Counted from the stretch's first letter, positions 30,310-39,500 are shown. The stretch is DNA of 64,000 bases from Bacteroidales bacterium (GCA_017430365.1 JAFRNC010000002.1:186001-250000), one strand, 5' to 3'. Notes: generated by a model from the letters alone, not told the origin. Numbers and translations are program-made.

Positions 30310-32226
30310 CTATTTCAGGTAATCTTCGAAATACATCGTGACCTTGTCCATCAGGTGGACGCGGTCAACCCCGCGGACATTGTGGGGATGTGTCGGATAG
30401 GGGAAGTAATCGACCTGGACGTTGTTCTTGATGCAGCTCTCCACGAAACTGAGGCTGTGCTCCCAGACCACCGTGTCGTCGATGGCACCCTGACATATCA
30501 GCAGTTTGGCCTTCAGGTCCTTGGCACGAGGAATCAGGGAAGTCTTCGCGAAGCCCTCGGGATTGGTGGCCTCGGTATCCATGTAGCGTTCGCCGTACAT
30601 GACTTCGTACCATTTCCAGTCGATGACCGGGCCGCCGGCGACGGCCACTTTGAACACCTCGGGATAGTTTACAGCAAGCGAAATGGTCATGAAGCCGCCG
30701 TAGCTCCAGCCGTGGACCCCGATACGTTCGCTGTCAACCCAGGGATGCGACATCAGCCACTTCATGCCTTCCATCTGGTCGGCCATCTCGGCCTGTCCGC
30801 ACTGTCCGTGGATAGCCTTTTCGTATTCGGCGCCATGGCTCGGCGTACCACGGTTGTCCATGGTGAATACTATGTAGCCGTGCTGTGCCATATAGATGTC
30901 CCAGCGTGACATTCCGCCCTGATACACGTCGCGAATCAGCTGGGTATGGGGTCCGCCATATACATAGAGGATCACGGGATACTTCCTGGAGGGATCGAAG
31001 TCGATGGGATAGACCAGTCCGTAGTGGTTGTCGTACTTCCCGTCGGCGCTCTTGACCGTGCCCATCTCGATCTTGCAGCTGGTCAGCAGCTGGCTCGGGG
31101 CGTCAGCCTTCCACAGCTCGGTGAACTTCTTTCCGTCGGTAGTTCCCCACCCCATGACTCTCGGCACGTCGAGAGAAGACCAGGAATCCATGAAATATTT
31201 CCCGTCGGGAGATATCTGGCAACTGTGCCACCCCTCGGCACGGGTGAGCCTTACCTTCTTCCCTGTCTTGAGGTCGATACGGATGAGATGGTTCTCCACC
31301 GGCGAAACTTCGGCTGAGTAGAAGAAGAGATAACGTCCCCTCTGCGCCACGAACGAGCAGTCGGCATCCACGTCGGTCAGACGTCTGGGCTCGAACTTGC
31401 CGCTGGCCGAGCAGAGATAGTAATTCTTATACCCGTCGCGGTTGTCGGTGAAATAGAGGAACCGGTCGGGATCCGATTCGAGGAATACCAGCGGTTCCTG
31501 GGGCTCCACCCAGCGGTTGTTCTCCTCGGTCAGCAGGGTGCCGAGGCAGCGGCCGTCAGAGACGTCGTACACATTCAGGTGGACATGTTTCTGGGGACGG
31601 TCAAGTACCTGTATATATATCCTGTCGCTTGCCGGTCCCCAGGTGATGTTGGTCAGGTAGCGTTCTTCGTCGAAATCGGTGACGTCCATCCATACCGTGG
31701 TACCGGAAGCGATGTCATACACTCCCAGGGCGATCTTTTCGGAAGGCATGCCGTTCATGGGGTAGCGGATCTCCCTCAGGGTGCCGGTGCGGGTCGTGAT
31801 GTCGAGCAGGGGGAAAAGGGTGACGGCCCGCTCGTCCTTGCGGTAGAAAGCGATCTTGCTGCTGTCGGGCGAGACGAAAATTCCGCCGCTGATTCCGAAT
31901 TCGTTGCGGCTGACGCTCTGTCCGCAAACGATGCCGGGATCATGGTAAGCCGTAATGGCGTGCTCGTTTCCCGAGGCGTCCCTGTAATAAAGATTGTTAC
32001 CCTTAGTGAAAGCCAGCGGGGCCGGCCGTTCCCGCATGGGGCGGGCACCGGGCTCGTCCAGCGCAACGACCGTCTTGTCGCCGGTCCAGTGCCACGAGGG
32101 GGATTGGATCATCAGGCCGCGTCCAAGCACGGCCTCTTCCATTGTCATCACCCTACGCTCTTCCTGAGCAAGGGAAAACGGCCCGGTCAGAAGCAGGGCC
32201 AGCAGAAAAAACATCATCCGTTTCAT
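30310..32226 (-). CDS. S9 prolyl oligopeptidase family, dipeptidyl peptidase IV type
   Basis: Exported serine peptidase of 638 residues with a signal peptide (cleavage near SLAQ, residue 20). The N-terminal ~390 residues form the beta-propeller typical of DPP4; the C-terminal alpha/beta-hydrolase has the nucleophile motif GWSYGG near residue 508, an Asp region (ICQGAIDDTV) and a His in the TYPTHPHNVRG segment. It probably removes X-Pro or X-Ala dipeptides from peptides in the periplasm. It is slightly shorter than the usual ~720 residues of Bacteroidetes DPP4, mainly in the propeller. Confidence 0.9.
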   Translation of the reverse strand: MKRMMFFLLALLLTGPFSLAQEERRVMTMEEAVLGRGLMIQSPSWHWTGDKTVVALDEPGARPMRERPAPLAFTKGNNLYYRDASGNEHAITAYHDPGIVCGQSVSRNEFGISGGIFVSPDSSKIAFYRKDERAVTLFPLLDITTRTGTLREIRYPMNGMPSEKIALGVYDIASGTTVWMDVTDFDEERYLTNITWGPASDRIYIQVLDRPQKHVHLNVYDVSDGRCLGTLLTEENNRWVEPQEPLVFLESDPDRFLYFTDNRDGYKNYYLCSASGKFEPRRLTDVDADCSFVAQRGRYLFFYSAEVSPVENHLIRIDLKTGKKVRLTRAEGWHSCQISPDGKYFMDSWSSLDVPRVMGWGTTDGKKFTELWKADAPSQLLTSCKIEMGTVKSADGKYDNHYGLVYPIDFDPSRKYPVILYVYGGPHTQLIRDVYQGGMSRWDIYMAQHGYIVFTMDNRGTPSHGAEYEKAIHGQCGQAEMADQMEGMKWLMSHPWVDSERIGVHGWSYGGFMTISLAVNYPEVFKVAVAGGPVIDWKWYEVMYGERYMDTEATNPEGFAKTSLIPRAKDLKAKLLICQGAIDDTVVWEHSLSFVESCIKNNVQVDYFPYPTHPHNVRGVDRVHLMDKVTMYFEDYLK

Positions 32227-32353
32227 AGAGTAAAGGTAGTCATTATTAATGAAACGGACAACTTGTGGGATTTTACCCTTGTTTTGTCATTTCGTAACCC
32301 TTTTTCAAGTCTGACACGTTTTTTGCATACCATCGCCTAAAAACTACATCAAT

Positions 32354-33058
32354 ATGGATAAAAAAGCACAAAGAATACAGACTTCCATCCTGAACGGCGT
32401 TGAGAGGAAAGCGCTGGTCTGGCTCGCCGAACGTCAGCCGCGATGGGTCAGCTCCGACATGCTGACATGGGTGGGGACCATCGGATCCGGGCTGATCGCA
32501 TTGGGATATATACTGTCATCCCTGAACGTCCAGTGGCTCTGGCTCTCGTCGTTCGGCCTGCTGGTCAACTGGTACGGAGACTCCCTCGACGGTACGCTCG
32601 CACGCGTGCGCAATACTCAACGGCCGAAATACGGCTATTACATCGACCATACCGTCGACGGCATCAACGAGACCCTGATGTTCGTAGGCCTCGGCCTCTC
32701 GCCCTTCCTCAACCTGTACATCGCCCTCGCGATGCTGGTGGTATACCTGCAGCTCACCCTCAACGTCAGCATGAATGCGCATCTCAGGGCGGAATTCAAG
32801 CTTACCTATGCAGGACTTGGTCCCACTGAATTCCGTATCGTCGCCATCGTGCTCAACACCCTGCTGATCTTCATCAAACCCTGGCAGCAGTTCAAGGTGG
32901 CGCACGAATTCTTCGGGAAGACAGTTTTCTTCGGTGCTCTCGACTATCCCGGTCTTGTAATCCTCGCCATCCTTCTTCTCATATATATCGTGACGATCTG
33001 CAGGGATGCGAAATACTACTCGAAGATCGATCCGATGCCCAAGCATACGGATGAGTAG
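32354..33058 (+). CDS. CDP-alcohol phosphatidyltransferase family membrane protein
   Basis: A 234-residue integral membrane enzyme with the family signature D-x2-DG-x2-AR-x8-G-x3-D-x3-D seen in GDSLDGTLARVRNT and GYYIDHTVDG (residues ~77-105). Six hydrophobic helices follow. The family transfers a phosphatidyl group from a CDP-activated lipid to an alcohol or sugar phosphate; which one is not determinable here. It overlaps the GtrA gene by 8 bp and heads a run of envelope genes. Confidence 0.88.
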   Translation: MDKKAQRIQTSILNGVERKALVWLAERQPRWVSSDMLTWVGTIGSGLIALGYILSSLNVQWLWLSSFGLLVNWYGDSLDGTLARVRNTQRPKYGYYIDHTVDGINETLMFVGLGLSPFLNLYIALAMLVVYLQLTLNVSMNAHLRAEFKLTYAGLGPTEFRIVAIVLNTLLIFIKPWQQFKVAHEFFGKTVFFGALDYPGLVILAILLLIYIVTICRDAKYYSKIDPMPKHTDE

Positions 33059-33551
33059 CCGTTTTGCAGACTTGCTCAAGCGCTTCGGAGGCTATGTAAG
33101 CATAAGCCTTCTGGGCACTGCCGTGGACACTCTCGTCCTATGGCTCTGCTCGCATTATATCTTCAGCGGCAGCTATGCGGGGCGGAATGTCATATCTCCC
33201 GTCATCTCTTTCGAATGCGCAGTCTTGGTCAATTTCTGCAACTCCTATTTCCTGGTATGGAAGGACCGGATCTCGAAGAGAGGGGTCAGATCGTTCTTCA
33301 GGCATTACGGAGCGTACAATCTCTCCTGCACGGGGACCTTCTTCGTGAAGATGCTGCTGCTCCAGGCCATAGTGCTCATCACGAGGCTGGACGTCGTTAT
33401 CTGCAATTTAATTGCACTATGTTTCTCGGGATTGATTAACTTTACGATGAATGAGAAAGTGATATTCCGAAAAAAGAAGAAACTCGATGCCGGTAATAAC
33501 AGCGAAGGAACTGCAGGAGAAAATCCCGAAACTCAAGGGGAAGTTCGGTGA
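33051..33551 (+). CDS. GtrA-family membrane protein
   Basis: Start chosen at ATG 33051 because it overlaps the upstream stop codon and yields a normal N-terminus (MSSRFADLLKRFGGYVSISL). The 166-residue protein has four membrane helices and the GtrA pattern (GTAVDTLVLWLCSHY, NFCNSYFLVWKDR, LINFTMNEKVIFRKK). GtrA proteins are thought to flip undecaprenyl-linked sugars or similar glycolipid precursors. Its hydrophilic tail overlaps the next coding frame by 65 bp, an unusually long overlap. Confidence 0.85.
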   Translation: MSSRFADLLKRFGGYVSISLLGTAVDTLVLWLCSHYIFSGSYAGRNVISPVISFECAVLVNFCNSYFLVWKDRISKRGVRSFFRHYGAYNLSCTGTFFVKMLLLQAIVLITRLDVVICNLIALCFSGLINFTMNEKVIFRKKKKLDAGNNSEGTAGENPETQGEVR

Positions 33552-34341
33552 GCGTATCATTGAAGTGCTGATGAAACTTCTGTCGGTCGATGAGGTCAAC
33601 GACCTGTACGACCGCAACTGCCAGTGGCAGGGTGCCGATTTCGCAGGCGCCCTTATGCGCGATATCGGAGTCGACTACGGCATAGGCAATCCCGAGCGCC
33701 TGGCACAACTTCCGGAAGGAGCTTTCATAACTGTAAGCAACCATCCCTACGGGCACATCGACGGAATAATGCTGGTCGACCTTATCGGACATGTCAGGAA
33801 CGATTTCAAAGTGATGGTCAATCAGTTCCTGGCCATGATACGCGCCATGAGCCCCAATTTCATACAGGTCGTGCCGAAGGGAGACGAAGACACTTCCCCC
33901 CATGCCACAAGCATAGGAGGCGTCAGGGAGACCCTTCTTCACCTGCGTGAAGGGCATCCGGTGGGATTCTTCCCTTCCGGCGCAGTATCCGATTACGCTC
34001 CGAAAGAACGGCGGATCCGAGACCGCGAATGGCAGGCATCGGTCCTGCGCATCATTCAGAAAGCATCCCTCCCTGTCATTCCGATCCGCTTCTTCGACCA
34101 CAACTCCATGGCATTCTACCGTCTCGGACTGATCGACTGGAAAGTACGCCTCCTCCGCCTCCCCGGCGAAGTATTCAACAAACGGGGCAAGACGGTCAGG
34201 CTCGGCATCGGCGAGACCGTCACTCCTAAAATGCAGGCCGCATGCGGCAGCCTGGAAGATCTCGGGGCCATGCTCCGCAGGAGCGTATATGACATGCCCC
34301 TTCCAGAATCATTCGTGAAACGCAGCGAACTCCACATCTGA
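33487..34341 (+). CDS. lysophospholipid acyltransferase family protein (PlsC-like)
   Basis: A 284-residue glycerophospholipid-type acyltransferase. Catalytic block I is SNHPYGHIDGIML (residues ~80-92, the His/Asp pair with the Bacteroidetes HPxGxxD spacing), and the later GFFPSGAVSDYAP matches the FPSG motif III. It could acylate lysophospholipids, ornithine lipids or another lipid; nearby phosphatidyltransferase and GtrA genes fit envelope lipid work. The start at 33487 keeps the conserved N-terminal helix and therefore overlaps gtrA in another frame. Confidence 0.82.
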   Translation: MPVITAKELQEKIPKLKGKFGERIIEVLMKLLSVDEVNDLYDRNCQWQGADFAGALMRDIGVDYGIGNPERLAQLPEGAFITVSNHPYGHIDGIMLVDLIGHVRNDFKVMVNQFLAMIRAMSPNFIQVVPKGDEDTSPHATSIGGVRETLLHLREGHPVGFFPSGAVSDYAPKERRIRDREWQASVLRIIQKASLPVIPIRFFDHNSMAFYRLGLIDWKVRLLRLPGEVFNKRGKTVRLGIGETVTPKMQAACGSLEDLGAMLRRSVYDMPLPESFVKRSELHI

Positions 34342-34346
34342 CAGAA

Positions 34347-35972
34347 ATGAAAAGATTAATCCTCTGCTCAATCCTTTTGATTTCCTGCCTGTCCGGCCCC
34401 GCTCCCGCTACGGCGCAGGTCCGCTTCGACGCCAATTTCGAATCCGGATCCCTGGGGCCCGTCGAACAGCTAGACTCGGCGCGGGTAGTGGTCGCCCCGG
34501 GAGACACCGTAACCCACCTCTCTTTCCTGGTACGCGGGCATTTCGACCCTGAAAACCCGATAGATACGAGCCTGGAGCCCAGCGCCAACTGGTATTACTA
34601 CAGAATTACGGGCGTCAAGGGCAAACAGATATATCTGAGCAATCCCGACAACGGAGTCGCCGGGACCTCCTATTCCTACGACGGCGTCACCTGGGACCAT
34701 TTCCCCGTGGCTGAATCCCAGCCCCATCACCTGGACAAACGTTTTGACCGCGACACGGTCTTCATCGCCCTCTATAACCCATACACTTACAGCTATCTGC
34801 AGGAACGGCTGAAAACCTGGTGCGCCCGCCCCGGCGTCACCCTCGACACGATAGGGTTCAGCCATGAAGGCCGCCCGCTTCAGCTGATGCACATCACAGA
34901 TCCTTCGGTTCCCTCGCAGCAGAAGGCCAGAATATGGATACACGGCAGGACACACCCGTCCGAAACCCCCGCATCCTATCTGGTTGACGGGCTTGTGGAA
35001 TACCTGACGGGAGACACGCCCCAGGGGCGCGCGCTCCGCAGGCAGATCGACGCCTGGGTGCTTCCTTTCGCAAATCCTGACGGAGTCTATGACGGCCTTT
35101 CCCGCTCAAATGCACGGGGTGTGAACCAGGAGATCAATTTCGGCAGGAGCGACGACAGCACAGTGGTGGAGGTACGTGCGATTAAGCGCATGTTCGAGCA
35201 GCTGACCGCGGAACGTCCCTTCGACCTTGTACTCAACAGCCATTCGCAGCACACTGAATCGGCCACGTTCTGGATGCACCGGGGCAGTTCCACGTCCCCT
35301 TCATACTTCAGGAAACTCTGGACATTCACCGGGCTCGTCTGCAGCCAGAATCCGTGCATACGCCCTCTTGACATGAACTTCTCCGACATGGCCTCCCGCT
35401 ACGCCGAAGGGTGGTTCTGGAACCATGCAGGCGAAAGCACAATCGCACTGACAATCGAAACAACCTACAGCTGCTACTCGTTCGACCGTGACGGCCTATG
35501 GGCAGACAACGACAACATACGCGGGTTCGGCAAGAGGACCCTGCAGGCCGCGGCAGAATATCTCGGCCTCTCCCTCCCCGGCAGATATCTGGTCGAAACC
35601 CCCGCCCGAATGAAAGAGGGATGGGAGCCATACCGCGATGACGCCCGCTCGTATCTCGGAGAGGGCGCATGGAAGGCCCTGCGCGAAGGCGCCAGCGTCA
35701 CATACCGTTTAGATAACCTGCCTGCAGGCCGATATGCTGTTTACAGGTTCGTCGCCGGCGAATGCATCGAGCCCAAGGAGACCTTCGACCTGAAAGACAG
35801 GGAGACCGGCGAATGGATCGATCCCGGCGTCCACGGCTGGGTGCTGCAGGAAACGGTAGTACAGAAAAAAACCGGAAAGTTCAAATATACATGGAAGGCA
35901 TCCGCGCCGGGCGAACTGGCCGACGCCCTGCTGCTCGTGAGTTGTGAACCGGACGAAGATTTGAAACAATAG
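34347..35972 (+). CDS. secreted M14-family zinc carboxypeptidase
   Basis: 541 residues with a signal peptide (cleavage near TAQ, residue 24). An N-terminal beta-sandwich typical of cytosolic carboxypeptidase-like M14 proteins (residues 25-140) precedes the peptidase. Zinc ligands are visible as HPSE (~205), with the third ligand in LNSHSQHTE (~295), and the catalytic Glu in LTIETTYS (~372). PFANPDGVYDG and SNARGVNQEINFG are also typical. A C-terminal extension of ~150 residues follows. Probably trims peptides or peptidoglycan stems in the periplasm. Confidence 0.85.
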   Translation: MKRLILCSILLISCLSGPAPATAQVRFDANFESGSLGPVEQLDSARVVVAPGDTVTHLSFLVRGHFDPENPIDTSLEPSANWYYYRITGVKGKQIYLSNPDNGVAGTSYSYDGVTWDHFPVAESQPHHLDKRFDRDTVFIALYNPYTYSYLQERLKTWCARPGVTLDTIGFSHEGRPLQLMHITDPSVPSQQKARIWIHGRTHPSETPASYLVDGLVEYLTGDTPQGRALRRQIDAWVLPFANPDGVYDGLSRSNARGVNQEINFGRSDDSTVVEVRAIKRMFEQLTAERPFDLVLNSHSQHTESATFWMHRGSSTSPSYFRKLWTFTGLVCSQNPCIRPLDMNFSDMASRYAEGWFWNHAGESTIALTIETTYSCYSFDRDGLWADNDNIRGFGKRTLQAAAEYLGLSLPGRYLVETPARMKEGWEPYRDDARSYLGEGAWKALREGASVTYRLDNLPAGRYAVYRFVAGECIEPKETFDLKDRETGEWIDPGVHGWVLQETVVQKKTGKFKYTWKASAPGELADALLLVSCEPDEDLKQ

Positions 35973-35977
35973 GCATC

Positions 35978-36760
35978 ATGGATAAACTTAAAGGGAAAAC
36001 CACATTGATTACCGGCGCAAGTTCAGGCATCGGCGCCGCGCTGGCACGCGAATTCGCCCGTCTGGGGTCCGACCTGATACTGCTGGCACGGAACCGCCAG
36101 CGCCTTGAGGCAGTCAGGGACGAATGCCTCCGCCTCGGTGCGGGAAAAGTCTCCCTGGTCGAGGCCGATACGACCGACTACCCCGCAGTCGACTCATTCG
36201 CCAGCGCCCTTGACACAAGGCTGGACTACCTGGTCCTCAACGCCGGCATTTCGCAGCGTTCCCTCGCCGTAGAAACCGCCGAAGAAGTGGACCGCCGGGT
36301 GATGGAAGTCGACTTCTTCGCCCCCGTCTATCTGGCAAAAGCCCTCTATGCCACAGGGAAATGGGACAAGGACACCCACATCGCCGCCACGTCATCAATC
36401 TCAGGACTGTTCGGATTCCCCCAGCGCTCGGCCTACTGCGCCGCCAAGCACGCCCTCAAGGGGTTCTTCGAGGCATTTCAGCTCGAGATGGGAATGAAAG
36501 TGACACTTCTGTTCCCCGGACGCATAAACACCCCCATCAGTATGAGCGCCCTGGAAGGCGACGGACAGGCCCACGGGAAAATGGACCCCGGCCAGGCAGG
36601 CGGCATGGATGCCGACATCTGCGCCCGCAAATGCGTCAGGGGCATCGTCCGCGGGAAACGGCAGGTACGCGTCGGCGGCAAGGAGATGATCTCCTGCTTC
36701 GTCTACAAATGGTTCCCGGGCCTCTTTTTCAGATTTGCCGGAAAAGTTTCCGCGGTTTAG
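35978..36760 (+). CDS. short-chain dehydrogenase/reductase
   Basis: A classical SDR of 260 residues with the NAD(P) motif TGASSGIG (~12-19), NAGIS (~88-92), a catalytic Ser in TSSISG and YCAAKHA (Tyr ~152, Lys ~156). An Arg in the segment LARNRQR after the second strand suggests NADPH use. Substrate is unknown; its position at the end of an envelope-lipid gene run and its similarity to DHRS7-like enzymes fit a ketone or fatty-acyl substrate. Confidence 0.88.
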   Translation: MDKLKGKTTLITGASSGIGAALAREFARLGSDLILLARNRQRLEAVRDECLRLGAGKVSLVEADTTDYPAVDSFASALDTRLDYLVLNAGISQRSLAVETAEEVDRRVMEVDFFAPVYLAKALYATGKWDKDTHIAATSSISGLFGFPQRSAYCAAKHALKGFFEAFQLEMGMKVTLLFPGRINTPISMSALEGDGQAHGKMDPGQAGGMDADICARKCVRGIVRGKRQVRVGGKEMISCFVYKWFPGLFFRFAGKVSAV

Positions 36761-36780
36761 ACGAAGGTTTCTAAACTTTT

Positions 36781-36812
36781 TTTGGACACATTGAGAAAAT
36801 TGTATACATTTG
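36781..36812 (+). promoter_or_regulatory. promoter of the tRNA-Pro/tRNA-Ser pair
   Basis: TTTG (36781-36784), a 20-bp spacer and TACATTTG (36805-36812) give an ideal promoter; transcription would begin just before the tRNA-Pro 5' end at 36823. Confidence 0.85.
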
Positions 36813-36822
36813 CGGTCCATTT

Positions 36823-36895
36823 CTGGATGTAGCGCAGTTGGTAGCGCACCTGGTTAGGGACCAGGAGGTCGCTGGTTCAAGTCCAGTCATCCAGA
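36823..36895 (+). tRNA. tRNA-Pro (AGG anticodon)
   Basis: The cloverleaf folds with acceptor CTGGATG / CATCCAG, anticodon stem CCTGG / CCAGG around loop TTAGGGA, and T-arm GCTGG-TTCAAGT-CCAGT. The anticodon is AGG, which after A34-to-I editing would read several CCN codons. The discriminator is A and the terminal CCA is not encoded. Confidence 0.88.
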
Positions 36896-36917
36896 CCCCG
36901 ATGAAGGGATTATCCCT

Positions 36918-37004
36918 GGTGAGTTGTCCGAGTGGTTTAAGGAGCCTGCCTCGAAAACAGGTGTGCGGGTGACCGTACCGGGGGTTCGAATCCCTCACTC
37001 ACCG
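36918..37004 (+). tRNA. tRNA-Ser (CGA anticodon)
   Basis: An 87-nt class II tRNA with acceptor GGTGAGT / ACTCACC, anticodon loop CTCGAAA (CGA), a long variable arm (GTGCGGGTGACCGTAC) and T-arm GGGG-TTCGAAT-CCCT. Its 3' end is the left attachment site of the island that follows. Confidence 0.93.
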
Positions 37005-37007
37005 CAA
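36991..37007 (+). repeat. attL (tRNA-Ser 3' end)
   Basis: The 17-bp repeat covers the T-arm 3' strand and acceptor 3' strand of tRNA-Ser, so integration regenerates an intact tRNA. Confidence 0.88.
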
Positions 37008-37016
37008 TTTTTATTC

Positions 37017-37052
37017 AAAACCCCTTTCCAAACACACTGGAAGGGGTTTTTT
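37017..37052 (+). terminator. terminator after tRNA-Ser
   Basis: Stem AAAACCCCTTTCCA / TGGAAGGGGTTTT with a 7-nt loop and a T-run ends the tRNA transcript. It lies inside the island, 10 bp past attL, so the element supplies the terminator. Confidence 0.85.
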
Positions 37053-37073
37053 GTATTCCGGGGGTTGCAATTC

Positions 37074-37132
37074 TGCGACCAGTTGCGTATATTTGTGTAT
37101 GTATTTGCGACCATTTTTGGTGAGTGCGACCA
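37074..37132 (+). repeat. three TGCGACCA octamers (candidate integrase arm sites)
   Basis: Direct copies at 37074-37081, 37106-37113 and 37125-37132; a fourth copy lies 38 bp inside attR at 44074-44081. Repeats at both ends of an integrative element are typical arm-type binding sites of tyrosine recombinases. Confidence 0.55.
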
Positions 37133-37183
37133 CTTTTTCAGCCGTCTTGCATGGCATCATAAACTATTAAATATCAACGAATT

Positions 37184-38485
37184 ATGGCAACACGACAAAC
37201 GTTCTCAACGCAGTTCTACTGCCGGAAATCAAAGGCAGACAAGAAGGGTTTTGCTCCCGTTGAACTCTCCATAGTCATAAATGGGGAGCGTAAGTACCTT
37301 CGTCTTCCACGCAAAGAACGCCCGGAGGAGTTTGCGAAAGCCACTAAAAGCAAGCGAGATAACGCTATTAAGGTCTATTTGGAGAGCCAGAGAGTTCTAT
37401 TGAATAAGGTTGTTGAGGATATGCAGTACGCAGGCGTTGAAATAACCGCAGAGAACTTGAAGGAGTGCTACAAGCGAGGAGGTATTGCTCCGTTTTATAC
37501 GCTTGGACAACTCTGGCACGACATCATTGACAACAAAACCATTGAGAAGGCGAATGGAGACCTTGACGAAGACACATATCACAGATACCTCTTGGCAAGG
37601 GATGCCTTCTACGAGGCAACTGGATACGATGAGAATACTCCGGCTCAAAATGTTGAACTCCAAGACCTACATCGTTTGCAGCAACATCTACGCAGCAAAG
37701 GACGTAAGCAAAGTACCATCCACCAGTACCACGCAAAATGCAAGGCGGCATTTACCTTGGCGTTCAACCGGGGCAAAATCAAGTCCAACCCCTATTCGCA
37801 GTTCAAAATGGACAAGGGAGAGAAGAAGGAAATCATCTGGCTTACGACAAAAGAACTTGCCGCACTTACGAAAAAGGATTTCAGTACTGCCAGATTGAGA
37901 AAAGTCCGGGACCTGTTTCTATTCCAGTGCTACTCGGGTCTGTCTTATGGTGATATGAAGGAACTTGAAGTGCGGGACTATCAAGAGAACGAGAAAGGAC
38001 AGATTTTCATTGAGAAACGCCGCAAGAAGACCGGCGTAAGGTTTCTGTCAATGGTTTTGGCAGAGGGGAAACGCATCCTTGAAGAATACGATTACGAACT
38101 GCCCATCCTCGCAAACCAGAACTACAACGCCTACCTGAAGGAAGTACAAGACATCTGCGGATTGGACAAGGTGCTTACGACACACGTGGGGAGAAAGACC
38201 TACGTTTGCTATCTCTACCAGAAGCAAGTAGGCATTGAAGTCATCGCCACAATTGTGGGACACACCACGTGCTATACCACGTTGAAGTACTATGCGAAGA
38301 TGGACAAGCAGACCATCTTCAAGGAACTTCGCAAACGGCACGTAGCAAACGAGAGGAAGCCCGAAACGAAGGACAGAGTGGTCTCAAGCCCAGAGGCACA
38401 AGAAGAAGCGAAGCAACGCAGAGCGAAGAAAGCCGAGAAGGAGGCGGACACCATCCTCAACACCCTACGTACAAGCGGCATTTAA
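37184..38485 (+). CDS. tyrosine recombinase/integrase of the island
   Basis: A 433-residue site-specific recombinase of the Bacteroidetes conjugative-element type. It has an N-terminal arm-binding domain (residues 1-90), a SAM-like core-binding domain (~105-210) and a catalytic domain (~215-385). As in IntDOT, the first catalytic Arg position is Ser (CYSGLSYGDM, ~250). HxxR is THVGRKT (~335), the second His is in IVGHTT (~358) and the nucleophile Tyr is in LKYYAKM (~367). A charged Glu/Lys-rich tail follows. Its position next to attL, reading into the island, supports a role in integration. Confidence 0.93.
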   Translation: MATRQTFSTQFYCRKSKADKKGFAPVELSIVINGERKYLRLPRKERPEEFAKATKSKRDNAIKVYLESQRVLLNKVVEDMQYAGVEITAENLKECYKRGGIAPFYTLGQLWHDIIDNKTIEKANGDLDEDTYHRYLLARDAFYEATGYDENTPAQNVELQDLHRLQQHLRSKGRKQSTIHQYHAKCKAAFTLAFNRGKIKSNPYSQFKMDKGEKKEIIWLTTKELAALTKKDFSTARLRKVRDLFLFQCYSGLSYGDMKELEVRDYQENEKGQIFIEKRRKKTGVRFLSMVLAEGKRILEEYDYELPILANQNYNAYLKEVQDICGLDKVLTTHVGRKTYVCYLYQKQVGIEVIATIVGHTTCYTTLKYYAKMDKQTIFKELRKRHVANERKPETKDRVVSSPEAQEEAKQRRAKKAEKEADTILNTLRTSGI

Positions 38486-39467
38486 CCGAGCGGAGCGGGA
38501 GACGAAGCCGCCGGGGACCCTGGGACCCGCAACCTACAAGGGCTTTCCCATTGACACGGGGTTTAGGAACCAACACTACCTCCTGTTAGAGGTGCGTTGA
38601 GCCGGGAGTTCTCCCCCTCTCTCATAGCCCGCCGACACGAAGGCATAGACCAAGGGCAAACCGGATACTGATACGAGGTATTCGGTCTTGGAGGTTGCTC
38701 TTACGAGTTTCGTGCTTACGCATTTTTGATTGAAAAGATTTGATTTTTAAGGGTTTAGAACTTGTATCTGTATTCTGTGCTAACCGATTGGATACGCCCT
38801 CTTGCGAGTTTTGTGCTTACGCAATTCATTTACTTTCAATAAGATAAATCGTTCTCGTTTGGATATAGTACGCCCTATACGAGAAAAAAGCGTTTTCTCC
38901 CTGTTCGGTTTGGTCTTCGCTGCGGAGTGTCTATCATCCCTGACTTACCGAATAGCGTTTGCTCCCTAAATCACCGAAACGCTTGCCGCAACTATGCTTA
39001 TCACCATCCCTTTTGCGAGGGAGGAGTGCCCCATCTCCTATGTTGGTAGATTACTACGCCCCTCCGTCTCCTCGGTCCTTGATACCAATACTGATTGTTT
39101 GCTGCCGAGGGTGCTTGTGGATTATAGGTGCTTATCCACACTCGCCGTTTTCGTTGGACCTTGAAACCACCTGTTGTCGGTTGTCTCGCCGGTCGTCCTC
39201 CCTATCTAATGATACAAGAAAAACCTTTAAGAAACAAGGTTTTCTTGCCTCTCTCAACAATAAATAGTGTGGTAGGTGAAAAAAGTATGGAAGACGTGGA
39301 AAGTTTTTCTTGGGAGTGTATGACTTCTGTGGAAAGTATTACGATTTACACGTATTTGTACTGATAATCAACATTTTAGCAGATCATGTGCGGCGTTCAA
39401 TGTGATACTTTTGCCGGTTCCCATCAAAAGTCGTATAGTTTTTCGCCGCTCTCTCGCTCAAAAATCG
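38486..39467 (+). other. ~1-kb non-coding region rich in hairpins
   Basis: No convincing gene is seen. There are two 24-bp near-identical segments (TCTTACGAGTTTCGTGCTTACGCA at about 38700 and a variant at about 38811), a two-helix hairpin at 38853-38884, an AGCGTTT/AAACGCT stem at 38954-38983 and a hairpin with A/T tails near 39218-39252. It could hold a structured RNA, an origin of transfer or decayed coding sequence; none can be proven here. Confidence 0.4.
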
Positions 39468-39475
39468 TATCTTTG
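39468..39475 (+). promoter_or_regulatory. -7 element of the methyltransferase-nuclease operon
   Basis: TATCTTTG matches TAnnTTTG and lies 25 bp before the ATG at 39501; a TTTC at 39441-39444 is a weak -33 candidate. It rules out the open-frame start upstream at 39402. Confidence 0.6.
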
Positions 39476-39500
39476 TAAGTTGAGTGAAAATCATTGTCTT

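Noticed and set aside
39128..39364. A 78-codon frame in the island non-coding block
   Set aside because: No family match, no promoter in place, and it spans a terminator-like hairpin.
39402..39500. N-terminal extension of the adenine methyltransferase
   Set aside because: The extension covers the promoter; the conserved family N-terminus begins at 39501.
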